64,000 nucleotides of DNA from the NCBI RefSeq assembly GCF_020405225.1, contig NZ_CP084472.1, positions 434,001-498,000 on the forward strand, in the 5' to 3' direction. This DNA is from Natrinema sp. DC36. Lineage in GTDB: Archaea > Halobacteriota > Halobacteria > Halobacteriales > Natrialbaceae. Both the position numbers and the translations under genes were made by a program. The notes beneath the pieces were generated by a model, which saw nothing but the letters and a program-made list of their open reading frames with translations, ran no database searches and was not told the DNA's origin. Shown in pieces: positions 16,564-25,756 of the stretch (position 1 is its first letter; the number at the start of each line of letters is the position of its first letter).

Positions 16564-17712
16564 ATGAACCGTCGTCGGCTCCTCGCAACGAGTGCCGCAG
16601 TCGCACTCGCCGGCTGTCTCAGCGATCCCGACGACGAGACGCCGACGGGCGCGGGTCTCGTTCGAGACGCGATCGAGACGCGCCGCCACATGCGCTCCCT
16701 CGAGGCCCGGCGAACCGTGTCGGCCGGCGCCTCGGACGAGACCGTCGAACGAGTCGAGCGCATCGCTCGACGGCCGCCGGCCAAACAGCGGATCGAAGTG
16801 CTCGAGTCGACCGATCCGGACGTCCCGGTCGGTTCGATCACCGTGACGAATCGGGCGACGACGTGGGAGTACAACCCGTCAACGGAGGTGGTGGACAAAC
16901 AGTATCATCCAAACAAGGTCGACACCGACCGAACGCGTCTCGTTCTCGAGAACCTCCTCGAGGAGTACCGCCTCGGCTACGAGGGAACCGAGACTGTCGA
17001 CGGCCGCACTGCACACGTCGTCGAGACGAAACCACAGGTCGACGACATCGGCCCGAAGGTCGAACTCGTCGTCGGAGACACGACGTACGTCATGCCGGTG
17101 AATATCATCCAAGATCTTGAGAAACTCGAGGTGGTCCGGACCGTGTGGATCGATGCCGAGTATCGGTATCCGATCAAGGAACGGAACACGATGCGTGAAG
17201 ACGGTGAGACGCGCCACGAACTGACCGTCACGTACGAGAACCTCTCGATCGACGAGGGGCTCGAACCGGGGACGTTCACGTACGAACCGCCGAACGGAGC
17301 GACCGTCGTTACCGACGGTCGCGAGCCCGAGGGCGTCTTCGAGAGTCGAGAGGCCGCCGAAGCGCACCTCCCGTACGGGCTTCCGGATCCGGACGTGCCG
17401 GACGCGTACGCGCTCGACCGGATCACCGTCATCGATCGAGAAGACGAGTACGGTGGAACCACCGCGATGCTGTGGTACAACGATCCGAACGTGATCGCAC
17501 GCGAACTCTACGTGGCCGTCCGAGAGTTCCAGCGGTTCAGCCCGACGTCGCCGGATGTCGAGGAGATCGAGGTCGACGGCACCACGGCCTACCGTCGCGA
17601 CGGGCGAATTCAAAGCATTTTCTGGACGTGCGACGACCTGAGCTACGAGGTCTCGAGCCTCACCGACGACACGCCGCTTCTCGAGATCGCGGCCTCGATC
17701 GGCTGTTCGTAA
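16564..17712 (+). CDS. LolA-like lipoprotein
   Basis: A 382-residue exported lipoprotein. The signal MNRRRLLATSAAVALAGC has a twin Arg-like start and a lipobox with Cys18 for lipid anchoring to the outer face of the membrane. The mature part has a LolA/LppX-like half-barrel (SLEARRTVSAGASDETVERVERIARRPPAKQRIE, AYEGTETVDGRTAHVVETKPQ, VVRTVWIDAEYRYPIKER) and a second domain with GLPDPDVPDAYALDRITVIDREDEYGGTTAMLWY of the DUF4367-like kind. It is a paralogue of the lipoprotein at 32802. Function unknown; binding of a hydrophobic ligand is possible for LolA folds. Confidence 0.8.
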   Translation: MNRRRLLATSAAVALAGCLSDPDDETPTGAGLVRDAIETRRHMRSLEARRTVSAGASDETVERVERIARRPPAKQRIEVLESTDPDVPVGSITVTNRATTWEYNPSTEVVDKQYHPNKVDTDRTRLVLENLLEEYRLGYEGTETVDGRTAHVVETKPQVDDIGPKVELVVGDTTYVMPVNIIQDLEKLEVVRTVWIDAEYRYPIKERNTMREDGETRHELTVTYENLSIDEGLEPGTFTYEPPNGATVVTDGREPEGVFESREAAEAHLPYGLPDPDVPDAYALDRITVIDREDEYGGTTAMLWYNDPNVIARELYVAVREFQRFSPTSPDVEEIEVDGTTAYRRDGRIQSIFWTCDDLSYEVSSLTDDTPLLEIAASIGCS

Positions 17713-17839
17713 TCCGTTCGTAGACGCCTCTTTTCGACTGTCATTCGGACAGGAACGCTCTGCTGATCGGTACAGGCCAAGCAGTTAACGGATGACAATT
17801 GGATCCTATTGGGTATGGCAGTAGAATAAGACGAGGTGT

Positions 17840-18022
17840 TCAGGTGGACACGAACTCGTAGGCGAGGGCCAGAACCAACATCAAGACAGCGGTTGCGGCG
17901 ACCGCTACAAGGGGACCCGCCTCGAGATAGTCTGAAGCAGTGACCCCGAGAACGACGGAAATGCTTCCCAACACCCACGCTACCCGTGACGGGAGACGCT
18001 TGCTTGATGCGCTACTGTCCAT
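17840..18022 (-). CDS. Small membrane protein (60 aa)
   Basis: A short protein starting MDSSASSKRLPSRVAWVLG. It has two hydrophobic helices, VAWVLGSISVVLGVTAS and LVAVAATAVLMLVLALAYEF, joined by DYLEAGP, and ends EFVST. No catalytic motif. Small two-helix proteins are common in haloarchaea and mostly uncharacterised. It lies in the gap between the LolA-like lipoprotein and aroA. Hydrophobic layout supports it being real; upstream in-frame Met at 18049 is less likely. The rest of the roughly 500-base gap shows nothing else. Confidence 0.55.
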   Translation of the reverse strand: MDSSASSKRLPSRVAWVLGSISVVLGVTASDYLEAGPLVAVAATAVLMLVLALAYEFVST

Positions 18023-18225
18023 ACTGATGGCAATCTTCCTCGCGTACAAGTAATTTCGGTGAAGGGATTTCTTGGCTACTTAGCACGGTGGTTGAAGAGT
18101 CGGTATGTTCGCACGTCTACTGATCGGTCCCACTATACTCACAACCGGACTGTCCGAATCGATCACCTCGAGACGGGACTAACGGGATCGGTATCGGTAA
18201 GGCGGGGCCACCCCACAGAGCGACC

Positions 18226-19524
18226 ATGAACGTCACTATCACGCCCTCGAGCGTCGGGGGGACGGCGCGGGCACCGCCCTCGAAGAGCTACACGCACCGG
18301 GCGATCCTCGCGGCGGGCTACGCCGACGAGGCGACCGTCCGCGACGCGCTCTGGAGCGCGGACACCAAGGCGACCGCCCGCGCGGTGGAACTCTTCGGCG
18401 GCGATGTCGACCGATGCGAGGACGAGACCCTCGAAATCGACGGCTTCGACGGACGACCCGACGTCCCGGCGGACGTCATCGATTGCGCGAACAGCGGGAC
18501 GACGATGCGTCTCGTCACCGCCGCGGCCGCACTGGCCGACGGCACCTCGGTGCTGACCGGCGACGAGTCCCTGCGCTCGCGTCCCCAGGGCCCGCTGCTC
18601 GAGGCGCTGACCGATCTCGGAGCCCAGGCCGACAGCACCCGCGGGAACGGGCAGGCCCCGCTGGTCGTCACCGGTCCGCTCGCTGGCGGCGAACTCTCGA
18701 TTCCGGGCGACGTCTCCTCGCAGTACATCACCGCCCTGCTGCTGGCCGGTGCGGTCACCGACGAGGGGATCGCGATCGACCTCGAGACCGAACTCAAGTC
18801 CGCGCCGTACGTCGACATCACGCTCGAGGTGCTCGACGACTTCGGCGTCGAGGCGCGGAAGACGGACGCCGGCTTCGCGGTCGACGGCGGGCAGTCCTAC
18901 CGCCCCGCGGGTGGCGACTACGCTGTGCCCGGCGACTTCTCGTCGATCTCGTATCCGCTGGCGGCGGGTGCGATCGCCGGCAACGAGGGCGTCCGCATCG
19001 AGGGCGCTCATCCGAGCGCGCAGGGCGATACCGCGATCGTCGACATCGTCGAGCGCATGGGTGCCGACGTCGACTGGGACCGCGACGCGGGAACGATCGA
19101 CGTTGCGAAGGCTCCGCTCTCCGGGATCGAGGTCGACGTCGAGGACACACCCGATCTGCTCCCGACGATCGCGACGCTGGGCGCGGTCGCAGAGGGCAAC
19201 ACGCACATCACGAACGCCGAGCACGTTCGGTACAAGGAGACCGACCGCGTGAGCGCGATGGCCGAAGAGCTGGGCAAGATGGGCGTCGAGACGACCGAGG
19301 AACGGGACTCGCTGATGATCCACGGCGGCGACTCGAGCCTCTCGGGGGCGACCGTCTCCGGACGCGACGACCACCGGATCATCATGGCGCTCGCGCTCGC
19401 GGGGCTAGTCGCCGACGGCGAGACCACCATCGAGGGGGCCGACCACGTCGACGTCTCGTTCCCGGGTTTCTTCGGGATGCTCGAGGAGTTAGGGGTCGGA
19501 CTCGAGCGCGACGGGCGGCAGTAG
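18226..19524 (+). CDS. aroA: 3-phosphoshikimate 1-carboxyvinyltransferase (EPSP synthase)
   Basis: A 432-residue EPSP synthase, step six of the shikimate pathway: shikimate-3-phosphate plus PEP to EPSP. Diagnostic blocks: [18 protein letters not shown] (PSKS-T-R), [18 protein letters not shown] (the NSGT-R motif), [12 protein letters not shown] (RPM/P-L loop), [16 protein letters not shown] (S-Q--T-LL), [15 protein letters not shown] and [15 protein letters not shown]. Six repeats of the inside-out alpha/beta barrel fit the length. It is read with no tight neighbour; aroC is 5 kb downstream in the same direction, and the intervening genes are unrelated. Confidence 0.96.
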   Translation: MNVTITPSSVGGTARAPPSKSYTHRAILAAGYADEATVRDALWSADTKATARAVELFGGDVDRCEDETLEIDGFDGRPDVPADVIDCANSGTTMRLVTAAAALADGTSVLTGDESLRSRPQGPLLEALTDLGAQADSTRGNGQAPLVVTGPLAGGELSIPGDVSSQYITALLLAGAVTDEGIAIDLETELKSAPYVDITLEVLDDFGVEARKTDAGFAVDGGQSYRPAGGDYAVPGDFSSISYPLAAGAIAGNEGVRIEGAHPSAQGDTAIVDIVERMGADVDWDRDAGTIDVAKAPLSGIEVDVEDTPDLLPTIATLGAVAEGNTHITNAEHVRYKETDRVSAMAEELGKMGVETTEERDSLMIHGGDSSLSGATVSGRDDHRIIMALALAGLVADGETTIEGADHVDVSFPGFFGMLEELGVGLERDGRQ

Positions 19525-19579
19525 CGACCGTCGTCCCGTCGATGACCCGTCGGACGGTCGCCGTGATCGGGGTGACGGC

Positions 19580-20590
19580 TCACTCGGGAATCTGGAATCG
19601 ATCGAGGACAATGGTGTGCTCCCGTTCCGGCCCTCGCCAGGTGACCGCGAGGTACTCGCTGAGGTCGGCGCTGGGAACCCCGACGGTGAGCGAGTCACCG
19701 GCGGTCACCTCGCCGGAGAACTGCACCTCGGTGAGGCCGCCCTCGAACCCGACCTGGACGTGATCGCCTCGGAACGCGGGACCGCCCTCGTGGACGATCG
19801 TCACCGTCTTCGCGTCGGGATCGTACTCGAACGAGAGGTCGACCATCGGGGCCGGGTCGCCCTCGTCTACCTCGTCGTAGTCCGGGTTCGTCGGCGGCGG
19901 GCCGACTCGAGTGACGGCAACGGCGGCACCGAGCATCGGTTCCGATCGTTCCGCAGTCCTGTCCACCGGCCAGTTCGTGAGCCACACCTGGCTCAACAGG
20001 TTGGGATCGGTGTCTTTTGGCGTCTCGTCGTACTCGACGGTCGCGCGGTAGACGCCGTCGTGGTGCTCGGTGAACGCTGCCTCGTAGCCGCGAACCGGGT
20101 CTTCGCGTAATTCCGCCAACGGACGTCCGATCCAGAACCGGTGGGTGTCCCTGGCCTCGTAGTATGCCTCGTCGACGTACGCGTGGACGTTCCAGTTCCC
20201 GGCGTCGGCGTCGTAGACCGGGGCCAGAAAGACGTGCTCCGCGTCGTCGGTCGTGTCGATGACCGGATCGACGGCAACCTCGGAGGATGAGGCGTCGGCC
20301 TCGAGACTGTCGTATCCCCAGACGATTTCGGGGTCGCCAGTGTAGGTTATCTCTCGGATGGGGTCGATCCACGACGGTCGATGACTGACCTCATCGATCG
20401 ACGCCGATCGGTCGCTACGGGCGGTTATGTCGACTCGATAGGCGCCGTCCCCCGTGGACTCCAGATCCGACGGGGTGTCCTCGTCGTTGTTGTCGGCGCG
20501 TTCGTCGGAGGGGGCGTCGCTCACGCAGCCCGCAATACCGGCCGCTCCGGTGGCGACTGTCGCGAGCAGAATCTGGCGGCGTCGAACCAT
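19580..20590 (-). CDS. Exported lipoprotein with pilin-like C-terminal domain
   Basis: A 336-residue lipoprotein starting MVRRRQILLATVATGAAGIAGC, a Tat-like signal with lipobox Cys. An acidic linker follows, then about 200 residues without recognised similarity (AYEAAFTEHHDGVYRATVEYDETPKD, AVTRVGPPP), and a last section DPAPMVDLSFEYDPDAKTVTIVHEGGPAFRGDHVQVGFEGG then VTAGDSLTVGVP, which resembles the beta domain of archaeal DUF1628/type IV pilin-like surface proteins. Function unknown; membrane-anchored on the cell surface. The first Met at 20599 is three codons earlier and less likely. Confidence 0.72.
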   Translation of the reverse strand: MVRRRQILLATVATGAAGIAGCVSDAPSDERADNNDEDTPSDLESTGDGAYRVDITARSDRSASIDEVSHRPSWIDPIREITYTGDPEIVWGYDSLEADASSSEVAVDPVIDTTDDAEHVFLAPVYDADAGNWNVHAYVDEAYYEARDTHRFWIGRPLAELREDPVRGYEAAFTEHHDGVYRATVEYDETPKDTDPNLLSQVWLTNWPVDRTAERSEPMLGAAVAVTRVGPPPTNPDYDEVDEGDPAPMVDLSFEYDPDAKTVTIVHEGGPAFRGDHVQVGFEGGLTEVQFSGEVTAGDSLTVGVPSADLSEYLAVTWRGPEREHTIVLDRFQIPE

Positions 20591-20814
20591 GTAGAACAAT
20601 TGTCAAGTAGTCTAATAAATTTTGTGCTATAGAACGCGATGAAACGATGGGAACACGGCGAAATTGACAGCGTTCTCCGTCTCGAGTGTCGTGGCGTTCG
20701 CGGATCTGGTCGGAGCTTCGAGCGTCACGACTCGGGTATCGTTCGTCCCGGCCGCTCGAGAGCGACGCCGACAGCTATTCCGTGAGTTCGCTCGTCGCCT
20801 TCCGACAAAGATAG

Positions 20815-20846
20815 CTTTTTATACCTCCGAAAAATGATGGTATACA
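20815..20846 (+). promoter_or_regulatory. Leaderless promoter of the thiolase gene with flanking inverted repeat
   Basis: A T-rich TATA-like element (cttttta tacc) at about 20815-20824 lies 25-30 bases before the ATG at 20847, which puts the start of transcription at or next to the start codon, as usual for haloarchaeal leaderless transcripts. TATACC at 20820-20825 and GGTATA at 20839-20844 form an inverted repeat that spans the promoter and could be an operator. Confidence 0.55.
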
Positions 20847-21989
20847 ATGGCAAGCAATACGCCGGTGCTCGTTAGCGCTGTTAGGACAGCACAGGGAAGA
20901 GAAGACGGTGCGCTCGCGGACATTCGAAGCGAAGATCTCTCGATTCCGCTGGTCAACGAGATGCTCGCCGAGACGGGTGTCGACGGCGAGGACGTCGACG
21001 ACCTGATGTGGGGCTGCGCCCAGCAGCGAGCGGAACAGCGAACGAACATCGCGCGACAGATCGCGCTCTTCTCGGAACTCGGCGAAGGGGTTCCGGCGAC
21101 GACCGTCGACCGGCAGTGTGCCTCCTCGGCGCAGGCGATCATCAGCGCGGCGGACTCGATCGCCGCGGGCCGCCACAGCGCCGTCGTCGCCGGCGGCGTC
21201 GAGAGCATGAGCCGCGTCAAGATGGGGGCCGCCGACAGCGGCGAGATGTATCCCGGACTCGAGGAGGAGTACGGCATGCGCAACCTCCAGATGGGGATAA
21301 CGGCCGAGAAGGTCGCCGAGCAACACGACATCTCCCGGGCGGAACAGGACGAGTACGGCGCACGGAGCCAGCAGCGCGCAGTCGAGGCCACCGAGGAAGG
21401 GAAGTTCGACGACGAGATCGTCCCCATCGAGACGGAAGACGGCGTCCACGACGAGGACGAGGGTCTGCGCCCCGGCACCACAGCCGAGAAACTCGCCGAA
21501 CTCCCCACCGTATTCAAGGAAGACGGTACGGTCACGCCAGGCAACGCCTCTCAGATCGCCGACGGCGCCGCCGGTGTTCTGCTGACCAGCCGGGACTTTG
21601 CCTCCCAGAACGACCTCGAGGTCCTCGCCGAGGTCGGGACCAGCTACGTCGCGGGCGTCGATCCGACCGTCATGGGCGTCGGTCCGGTCCCCGCCACCGA
21701 GGGCCTGCTCGAGCGAGCGGGCCGCGAAATCGACGACTACGGGCTCGTCGAGATCAACGAAGCGTTCGCCAGTCAGACGCTGTACTCCCAGCGCGAACTC
21801 GGGATTCCGGACGATCAGCTCAACGTCAACGGCGGTGCGATCGCGATCGGGCACCCGCTGGGGTGTTCCGGCGCGCGCCTGCCGGTGACGCTCGTCCACG
21901 AGATGAACCGCCGCGGAGTCGACCGCGGAATCGCGACCGAGTGCGTCGGATTCGGACAGGGAGCGGCGATCGAGTTCGAACTGCCCTGA
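20847..21989 (+). CDS. Acetyl-CoA C-acetyltransferase (thiolase)
   Basis: A 380-residue type II thiolase-like enzyme that joins or splits acyl-CoA and acetyl-CoA. The nucleophilic Cys is C91 in DRQCASSAQA, His336 lies in GGAIAIGHPLGCSGAR, and the C-terminal Cys366 lies in CVGFGQGAA. The usual CxGGGQG has become CVGFGQG, and the NxxCSSG site is DRQCASSAQ, so the oxyanion-hole region is slightly unusual but all three catalytic residues are present. EINEAFA is the NEAF motif. It might act in beta-oxidation or ketothiolase reactions; no neighbour genes (acyl-CoA dehydrogenase, HBD) help. No DUF35/OB partner is adjacent. Confidence 0.92.
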   Translation: MASNTPVLVSAVRTAQGREDGALADIRSEDLSIPLVNEMLAETGVDGEDVDDLMWGCAQQRAEQRTNIARQIALFSELGEGVPATTVDRQCASSAQAIISAADSIAAGRHSAVVAGGVESMSRVKMGAADSGEMYPGLEEEYGMRNLQMGITAEKVAEQHDISRAEQDEYGARSQQRAVEATEEGKFDDEIVPIETEDGVHDEDEGLRPGTTAEKLAELPTVFKEDGTVTPGNASQIADGAAGVLLTSRDFASQNDLEVLAEVGTSYVAGVDPTVMGVGPVPATEGLLERAGREIDDYGLVEINEAFASQTLYSQRELGIPDDQLNVNGGAIAIGHPLGCSGARLPVTLVHEMNRRGVDRGIATECVGFGQGAAIEFELP

Positions 21990-22004
21990 GACGCTCACCC
22001 TGAG

Positions 22005-22010
22005 TTTTTT
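22005..22010 (+). terminator. T6 run after the thiolase gene
   Basis: A run of six T residues 15 bases after the thiolase stop codon, in a GC-rich setting. Poly-T tracts end transcription in archaea, so this is a likely terminator. Confidence 0.45.
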
Positions 22011-22058
22011 GGTCGCTTCGCGAATAGTGCGGGACCTCTGGTTCCGTATACCGTGCGA

Positions 22059-22075
22059 ACGGCACTTCGTGCCGT
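22059..22075. other. Perfect hairpin ACGGCAC-TTC-GTGCCGT
   Basis: A 7-bp stem with a 3-base loop between the convergent thiolase and DICT-domain genes. It could act as bidirectional terminator. It is followed by a CAGACGAAGTGAGCGACGG-type sequence common in haloarchaeal intergenic DNA. Confidence 0.4.
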
Positions 22076-22107
22076 GAGCAGACGAAGTGAGCGACGGTCA
22101 GCGAGAG

Positions 22108-22839
22108 CTATGAGACGTCGTACGTCGTCTCGAGATACGTAACGAGCTCGTCGACCATCGACGGGTCGTACGTCCAGAAGCCGTAGAATGCACCGTCTCG
22201 GCGTTCCTCAGCGAGCAACGCGCAGGTTTCCATCTCGTTGTCACCGCCATCGAACGCCACGAACCAGTACTCGCCGAGTTCGCTGTCCGGTTCGGACACG
22301 ACCGTCACACCGTCGAGCGCCGCTCTGTCCCACGCGTCGTCGAGGAACACTGCCACCGCGAGCGAGCCGTGGCTCCCCAGCCGTTCGTAGACCGCGGTCT
22401 GTGCGGCGAGCGCCGCCGCTCGCTGGAACCCCGCGTACAGCCGGCCGGAACCGACGCGCCACGCCCGTTCTTCGATCTCGCGGGCCGTGGCCACCATCTG
22501 CCGGCGGTCGTAGGCGGTGAACAGCGTGTTCTCGAGGAAGTCGAACAGTTCCGATCGGTCGTGATCGGCGTCGGCAAGTTCCCAGGGTGGATGGATTTCC
22601 GGCGAGAGAACCGCGCGAAACTGGTCGATCCCCATCGCGCCGCGGAACTCGCCGTCGGCGCTCCGAACGATCACGAACCCCGAATCGTCGAGCGAGCCGA
22701 GCGATCGGTGGGTCACGTCGACGTTCCGCGTCTCGAACTGGCGTCCCAGTTCCGCACCGACCGCGTCGTCGTCCGTGTGGACCTCGAGCGTTTTTCGCCG
22801 TCGTTCGATCCGTTCGATGAGGGTTTCGAGCGAGTTCAT
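22108..22839 (-). CDS. DICT sensory domain protein
   Basis: A 243-residue protein with a DICT (diguanylate cyclase and two-component system) sensor domain. Typical parts are SLETLIERIERRRKTLEVHTDDDAVGAELGRQFETRNVDV, the FVIVRSADGEFRGAMGI strand region, and SLAVAVFLDDAWDRAALDGVTVVSEPDSELGEYWFVAFDGG. DICT domains are thought to sense light or other signals and are often linked to regulators. The start overlaps by 4 bases the stop of the HTH gene at 22836-23207, so the two are coupled; the DICT protein probably senses and the HTH protein binds DNA. Cytosolic, no membrane segment. Confidence 0.8.
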   Translation of the reverse strand: MNSLETLIERIERRRKTLEVHTDDDAVGAELGRQFETRNVDVTHRSLGSLDDSGFVIVRSADGEFRGAMGIDQFRAVLSPEIHPPWELADADHDRSELFDFLENTLFTAYDRRQMVATAREIEERAWRVGSGRLYAGFQRAAALAAQTAVYERLGSHGSLAVAVFLDDAWDRAALDGVTVVSEPDSELGEYWFVAFDGGDNEMETCALLAEERRDGAFYGFWTYDPSMVDELVTYLETTYDVS

Positions 22840-23207
22840 GGCGACGAGTCGGTCACTCCCATGGCGTCGATGACCGCGGTGGGAATGTCCGCGTCGGTGA
22901 CGGCGTTCGTTTCGGCGTCGAACGTGATGAACCCCAGCGCGTCGATCCGGGGGAGTATCGCATGATACAGCCGAATTCGGATCGGATTCCGGTCGGCCGG
23001 CCTCGCGATCGTTGCTTGGACGCTGGCATCCTTGGCCGCGAGGACGTCCGCGAGTTCTTCGATCGTCGGCGTCGGGTTGTCGTAAAGATAGAGAAGCGCG
23101 TAGCGGGCGTGACGATCCGCAAGCAGTTGGAATACGTCGTCGACCGGAAGCTCACCGGCCGCTGCGTCGAGGGCGAACGGATCAAGTTCGAACTCGTGGT
23201 CACCCAT
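22836..23207 (-). CDS. Winged-HTH regulator (DUF7344-like)
   Basis: A 123-residue protein. PVDDVFQLLADRHARYALLYLYDNPTPTIEELADVLAA is the haloarchaeal winged-helix start (D-VF-LL-D-RRR-vL-yL), and RIRLYHAILPRIDALGFITFDAETNAVTDAD is the wing and following strand. Small regulators of this kind are abundant in haloarchaea. First gene of a two-gene operon with the DICT protein. Target unknown, perhaps its own operon or the secreted protein gene 66 bases upstream in the same orientation. Confidence 0.8.
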   Translation of the reverse strand: MGDHEFELDPFALDAAAGELPVDDVFQLLADRHARYALLYLYDNPTPTIEELADVLAAKDASVQATIARPADRNPIRIRLYHAILPRIDALGFITFDAETNAVTDADIPTAVIDAMGVTDSSP

Positions 23208-23273
23208 TCAGTGATCGTACGCCGTCAGTACAGAAATAGCTGTACGATGATGAGGGCGCTCGAGCGCGTTCGA

Positions 23274-24410
23274 TTACGGCCAGTCGACCGTTTCGCTGGA
23301 GCCGGCGGTGAGAGAGACGGTGCCGCTGTCGACGGGGATACCGCTCTGATTGGAGACGGTGACGGTGACGTCGTACGTGTCTCCGTTGACACCCCCCTGT
23401 CGGTTGTTTGCCGACGGATAGATGACCGTCCCGGTCGGTGCCGAATCGTTCGTTTTCGTGGCATCCGACCAGTCGTGTTCGGTATTGTCGAAAACGACGG
23501 TGACCTCCCCGAAGTCCTCGCCCGGATCGACTTCGTAATCGACGGTGAACCGATTGTTCGTCCACTGCACGTCGTTCGTGACGGAGAATCCGACGAGCGT
23601 CGGATCGCCTTCGTCAGCCAAATCGTCGCCCGGCGGGTTCGAACCGTCGGCGGTCGTCGTGACCACCGTGGAGAGATCGGTGACCTCGCCCGAGCCGTCG
23701 TAAACGCAAAATCGGAACTCGTAGGTATTGCCGGCAGCACCGCCATCACTGCCCCCTCCCTGCGGGTACGAGAGGGTCTGCTCCGTGACTCCCTCGACGT
23801 ACGTCGTCGTGCCGATGTGACCGGCGTCGAGGTTCTCGACCTCGAGCTCCACCCGGTCGAAGTTCGGAAGCTGACTTACGCGGTAGGAGATCGTAAACGC
23901 GGCGTTGCTGTTCCGCGAATCGTCGCGAATTTGCTGTTTGAACGCCGGTCCAGAGGTGACCGTAACGCGGCGTTCCAGTGACACGCTCACCGTCTCGTTC
24001 GATGCGACGACGTCAAACCCCAGCGCGTCGCTCCCGGTCGGACTGTCGGCATCGACGGAGACGAGGACGGACCGAGTCGCCCCGCTCTCGATCGAGAGGG
24101 CGGACGGTGAGAGCGTCCCCTGATCGGGGTTCGAGAGCGAAAGCGAGACATCGATGGTGTCGCTCGCGTTATTCGTCAGGGCGACCAGATTCTGATCGGC
24201 CGTCCCAGCCCGCACTGACGAAGCGATGTCGAGTCCGAGCAACGCGTTGCCGTCCTCGGTCGCGTTCATCGAAACGGCCCGGCTCGCGCCGAGCTGTGAG
24301 AACGCCTCCGTCCCGCCGAAAAGCAAGACTCCCCCGCCAACGAGCGATGCTTTCGCGAGAAACCGGCGTCTCGTACTCCTCCCTCGAGATCGCCGACGGC
24401 GTCGTCCCAT
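23274..24410 (-). CDS. Tat-exported surface protein, unknown function
   Basis: A 378-residue secreted protein. The N-terminus is very basic (MGRRRRRSRGRSTRRRFLAK) with a twin-arginine motif RRRFLAK, then hydrophobic ASLVGGGVLLFGG. The mature protein is Ser/Thr/Asp-rich and nearly all-beta: an N-terminal Ig-like domain (residues about 55-150, LVALTNNASDTIDVSLSLSNPDQGTLSPSALSIESG) and two similar domains (SRNSNAAFTISYRVSQLPNFDRVELEVENLDAG, and SVTNDVQWTNNRFTVDYEVDPGEDFGEVTVVFDNTE), each ending in a TYDVTVTVSN or TYEFRFCVYD strand. It ends abruptly SETVDWP, with no C-terminal anchor. Probably released or bound to the S-layer. Confidence 0.75.
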   Translation of the reverse strand: MGRRRRRSRGRSTRRRFLAKASLVGGGVLLFGGTEAFSQLGASRAVSMNATEDGNALLGLDIASSVRAGTADQNLVALTNNASDTIDVSLSLSNPDQGTLSPSALSIESGATRSVLVSVDADSPTGSDALGFDVVASNETVSVSLERRVTVTSGPAFKQQIRDDSRNSNAAFTISYRVSQLPNFDRVELEVENLDAGHIGTTTYVEGVTEQTLSYPQGGGSDGGAAGNTYEFRFCVYDGSGEVTDLSTVVTTTADGSNPPGDDLADEGDPTLVGFSVTNDVQWTNNRFTVDYEVDPGEDFGEVTVVFDNTEHDWSDATKTNDSAPTGTVIYPSANNRQGGVNGDTYDVTVTVSNQSGIPVDSGTVSLTAGSSETVDWP

Positions 24411-24604
24411 TAAATACCAGTACGAATGTATGACTCTGATCGTGATGAGTGTATCGGTGTCACGAAACTGAAGCGACGCGGGAGAACGATCCGGTGTCGA
24501 CCAGGTTCGAGCGTTCGATAGTCACCGAGTTCGATAGTCATCCATCTCGGACGCCCTGCGTGAATCCTGCACCGCTAAGTGGCCCCGCCACCGAGGACGT
24601 GGTA

Positions 24605-25756
24605 ATGAACGGCAACCGCTTCGGTCGCCTCTTTCAGGTGACCACGTTCGGCGAGAGTCACGGAGAGGCGATGGGCTGTACGGTTTCGGGCTGTCCCGCC
24701 GGTCTCGAGCTTTCGGAGGAGGACATCCAGGCGGACCTCGACCGTCGAAAGCCGGGGCAGTCGATGATCACGACGAGTCGCGGCGAACCCGACGCGGTCT
24801 CGATCAAGTCCGGAGTTCAGGACGGCTACACGACCGGGACGCCGATCGGTATGGTCATCCAGAACAAGGACGCTCGCTCGGGCAAGTACGAACCGTTCAT
24901 CACCGCGCCCCGGCCGAGCCACGGCGACTTCACCTACTCGGCGAAGTTCGGAACGCGCAACTGGGGCGGCGGCGGCCGCTCCTCGGCCCGCGAGACGGTC
25001 AACTGGGTCGCGGCCGGCGCGATCGCGAAAAAATTGCTCGCTCAGGAGGGAATCGAACTCAAGGCCCACGTCAACCAGATCGGCGACATCGAGGCTCCCG
25101 AGGTGAGCTTCGAGGAGATCGTGGAGCACTCGGAGGAAAACGACGTTCGCTGTGCCCACCCGGAGACCGCCGAGCGGATGCAGGAGCTGATCGCGGAGTA
25201 CCAGGAGGAAGGCGACTCCATCGGCGGCAGCATCTACTTCGAAGCGCAGGGGGTTCCGGTCGGCCTCGGTGCACCCCGATTCGACTCGCTGTCGGCCCGG
25301 CTGGGACAGGCGATGATGGCCGTCCCCGCGACGACGGCGTTCGAGTTCGGTCTCGGCACCGACGCGGCCGAATGGACCGGCAAGGAACGGAATGACGACT
25401 GGGAGTTCGACGGTGAAGGGAACCCGACCCCCGTCGAGAACGATCACGGCGGGATTCAGGGCGGCATCTCGAGCGGCGAGCCGATCTACGGCGAGGTGAC
25501 GCTACACGCCCCGACCTCGATCCCGAAGTCCCAGCAGACCGCGGACTGGGAGACCGGCGAACTCAAAGAGGAGCAGGTCATCGGCCGCCACGACCCCGTC
25601 CTCCCGCCGCGCGGCGTACCCGTCGTCGAGGCGATGCTGGCGTTGACCCTGGTCGACTTCATGCTGCTATCGGGTCGGCTCAACCCCGACCGCGTCGACG
25701 ACCAGCCCGGAGAGTACGACACGGACTACCACCCGAGCAGTCCGCGCAACGAGTAG
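24605..25756 (+). CDS. aroC: Chorismate synthase
   Basis: A 383-residue enzyme catalysing the last shikimate step, EPSP to chorismate, with reduced FMN. Diagnostic motifs: MNGNRFGRLFQVTTFGESHGEAMGCTVSGCPAGL (first AroC signature), RRKPGQSMITTSRGEPD, APRPSHGDFTYSAKFGTRNWGGGGRSSARETVNWVAAGAIAK (second signature), NDHGGIQGGISSGEP, and GRHDPVLPPRGVPVVEAMLAL (third signature). The ATG at 24605 gives the universal start. aroA is about 5 kb upstream in the same direction. No pathway gene is adjacent. Confidence 0.96.
   Translation: MNGNRFGRLFQVTTFGESHGEAMGCTVSGCPAGLELSEEDIQADLDRRKPGQSMITTSRGEPDAVSIKSGVQDGYTTGTPIGMVIQNKDARSGKYEPFITAPRPSHGDFTYSAKFGTRNWGGGGRSSARETVNWVAAGAIAKKLLAQEGIELKAHVNQIGDIEAPEVSFEEIVEHSEENDVRCAHPETAERMQELIAEYQEEGDSIGGSIYFEAQGVPVGLGAPRFDSLSARLGQAMMAVPATTAFEFGLGTDAAEWTGKERNDDWEFDGEGNPTPVENDHGGIQGGISSGEPIYGEVTLHAPTSIPKSQQTADWETGELKEEQVIGRHDPVLPPRGVPVVEAMLALTLVDFMLLSGRLNPDRVDDQPGEYDTDYHPSSPRNE

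Noticed and set aside
15276-17120. Long plus-strand frames opposite minus-strand genes (for example opposite the M24 peptidase and TruD)
   Set aside because: They are mirror frames of GC-rich coding DNA with Arg/Val/Gly-rich translations and no domains.
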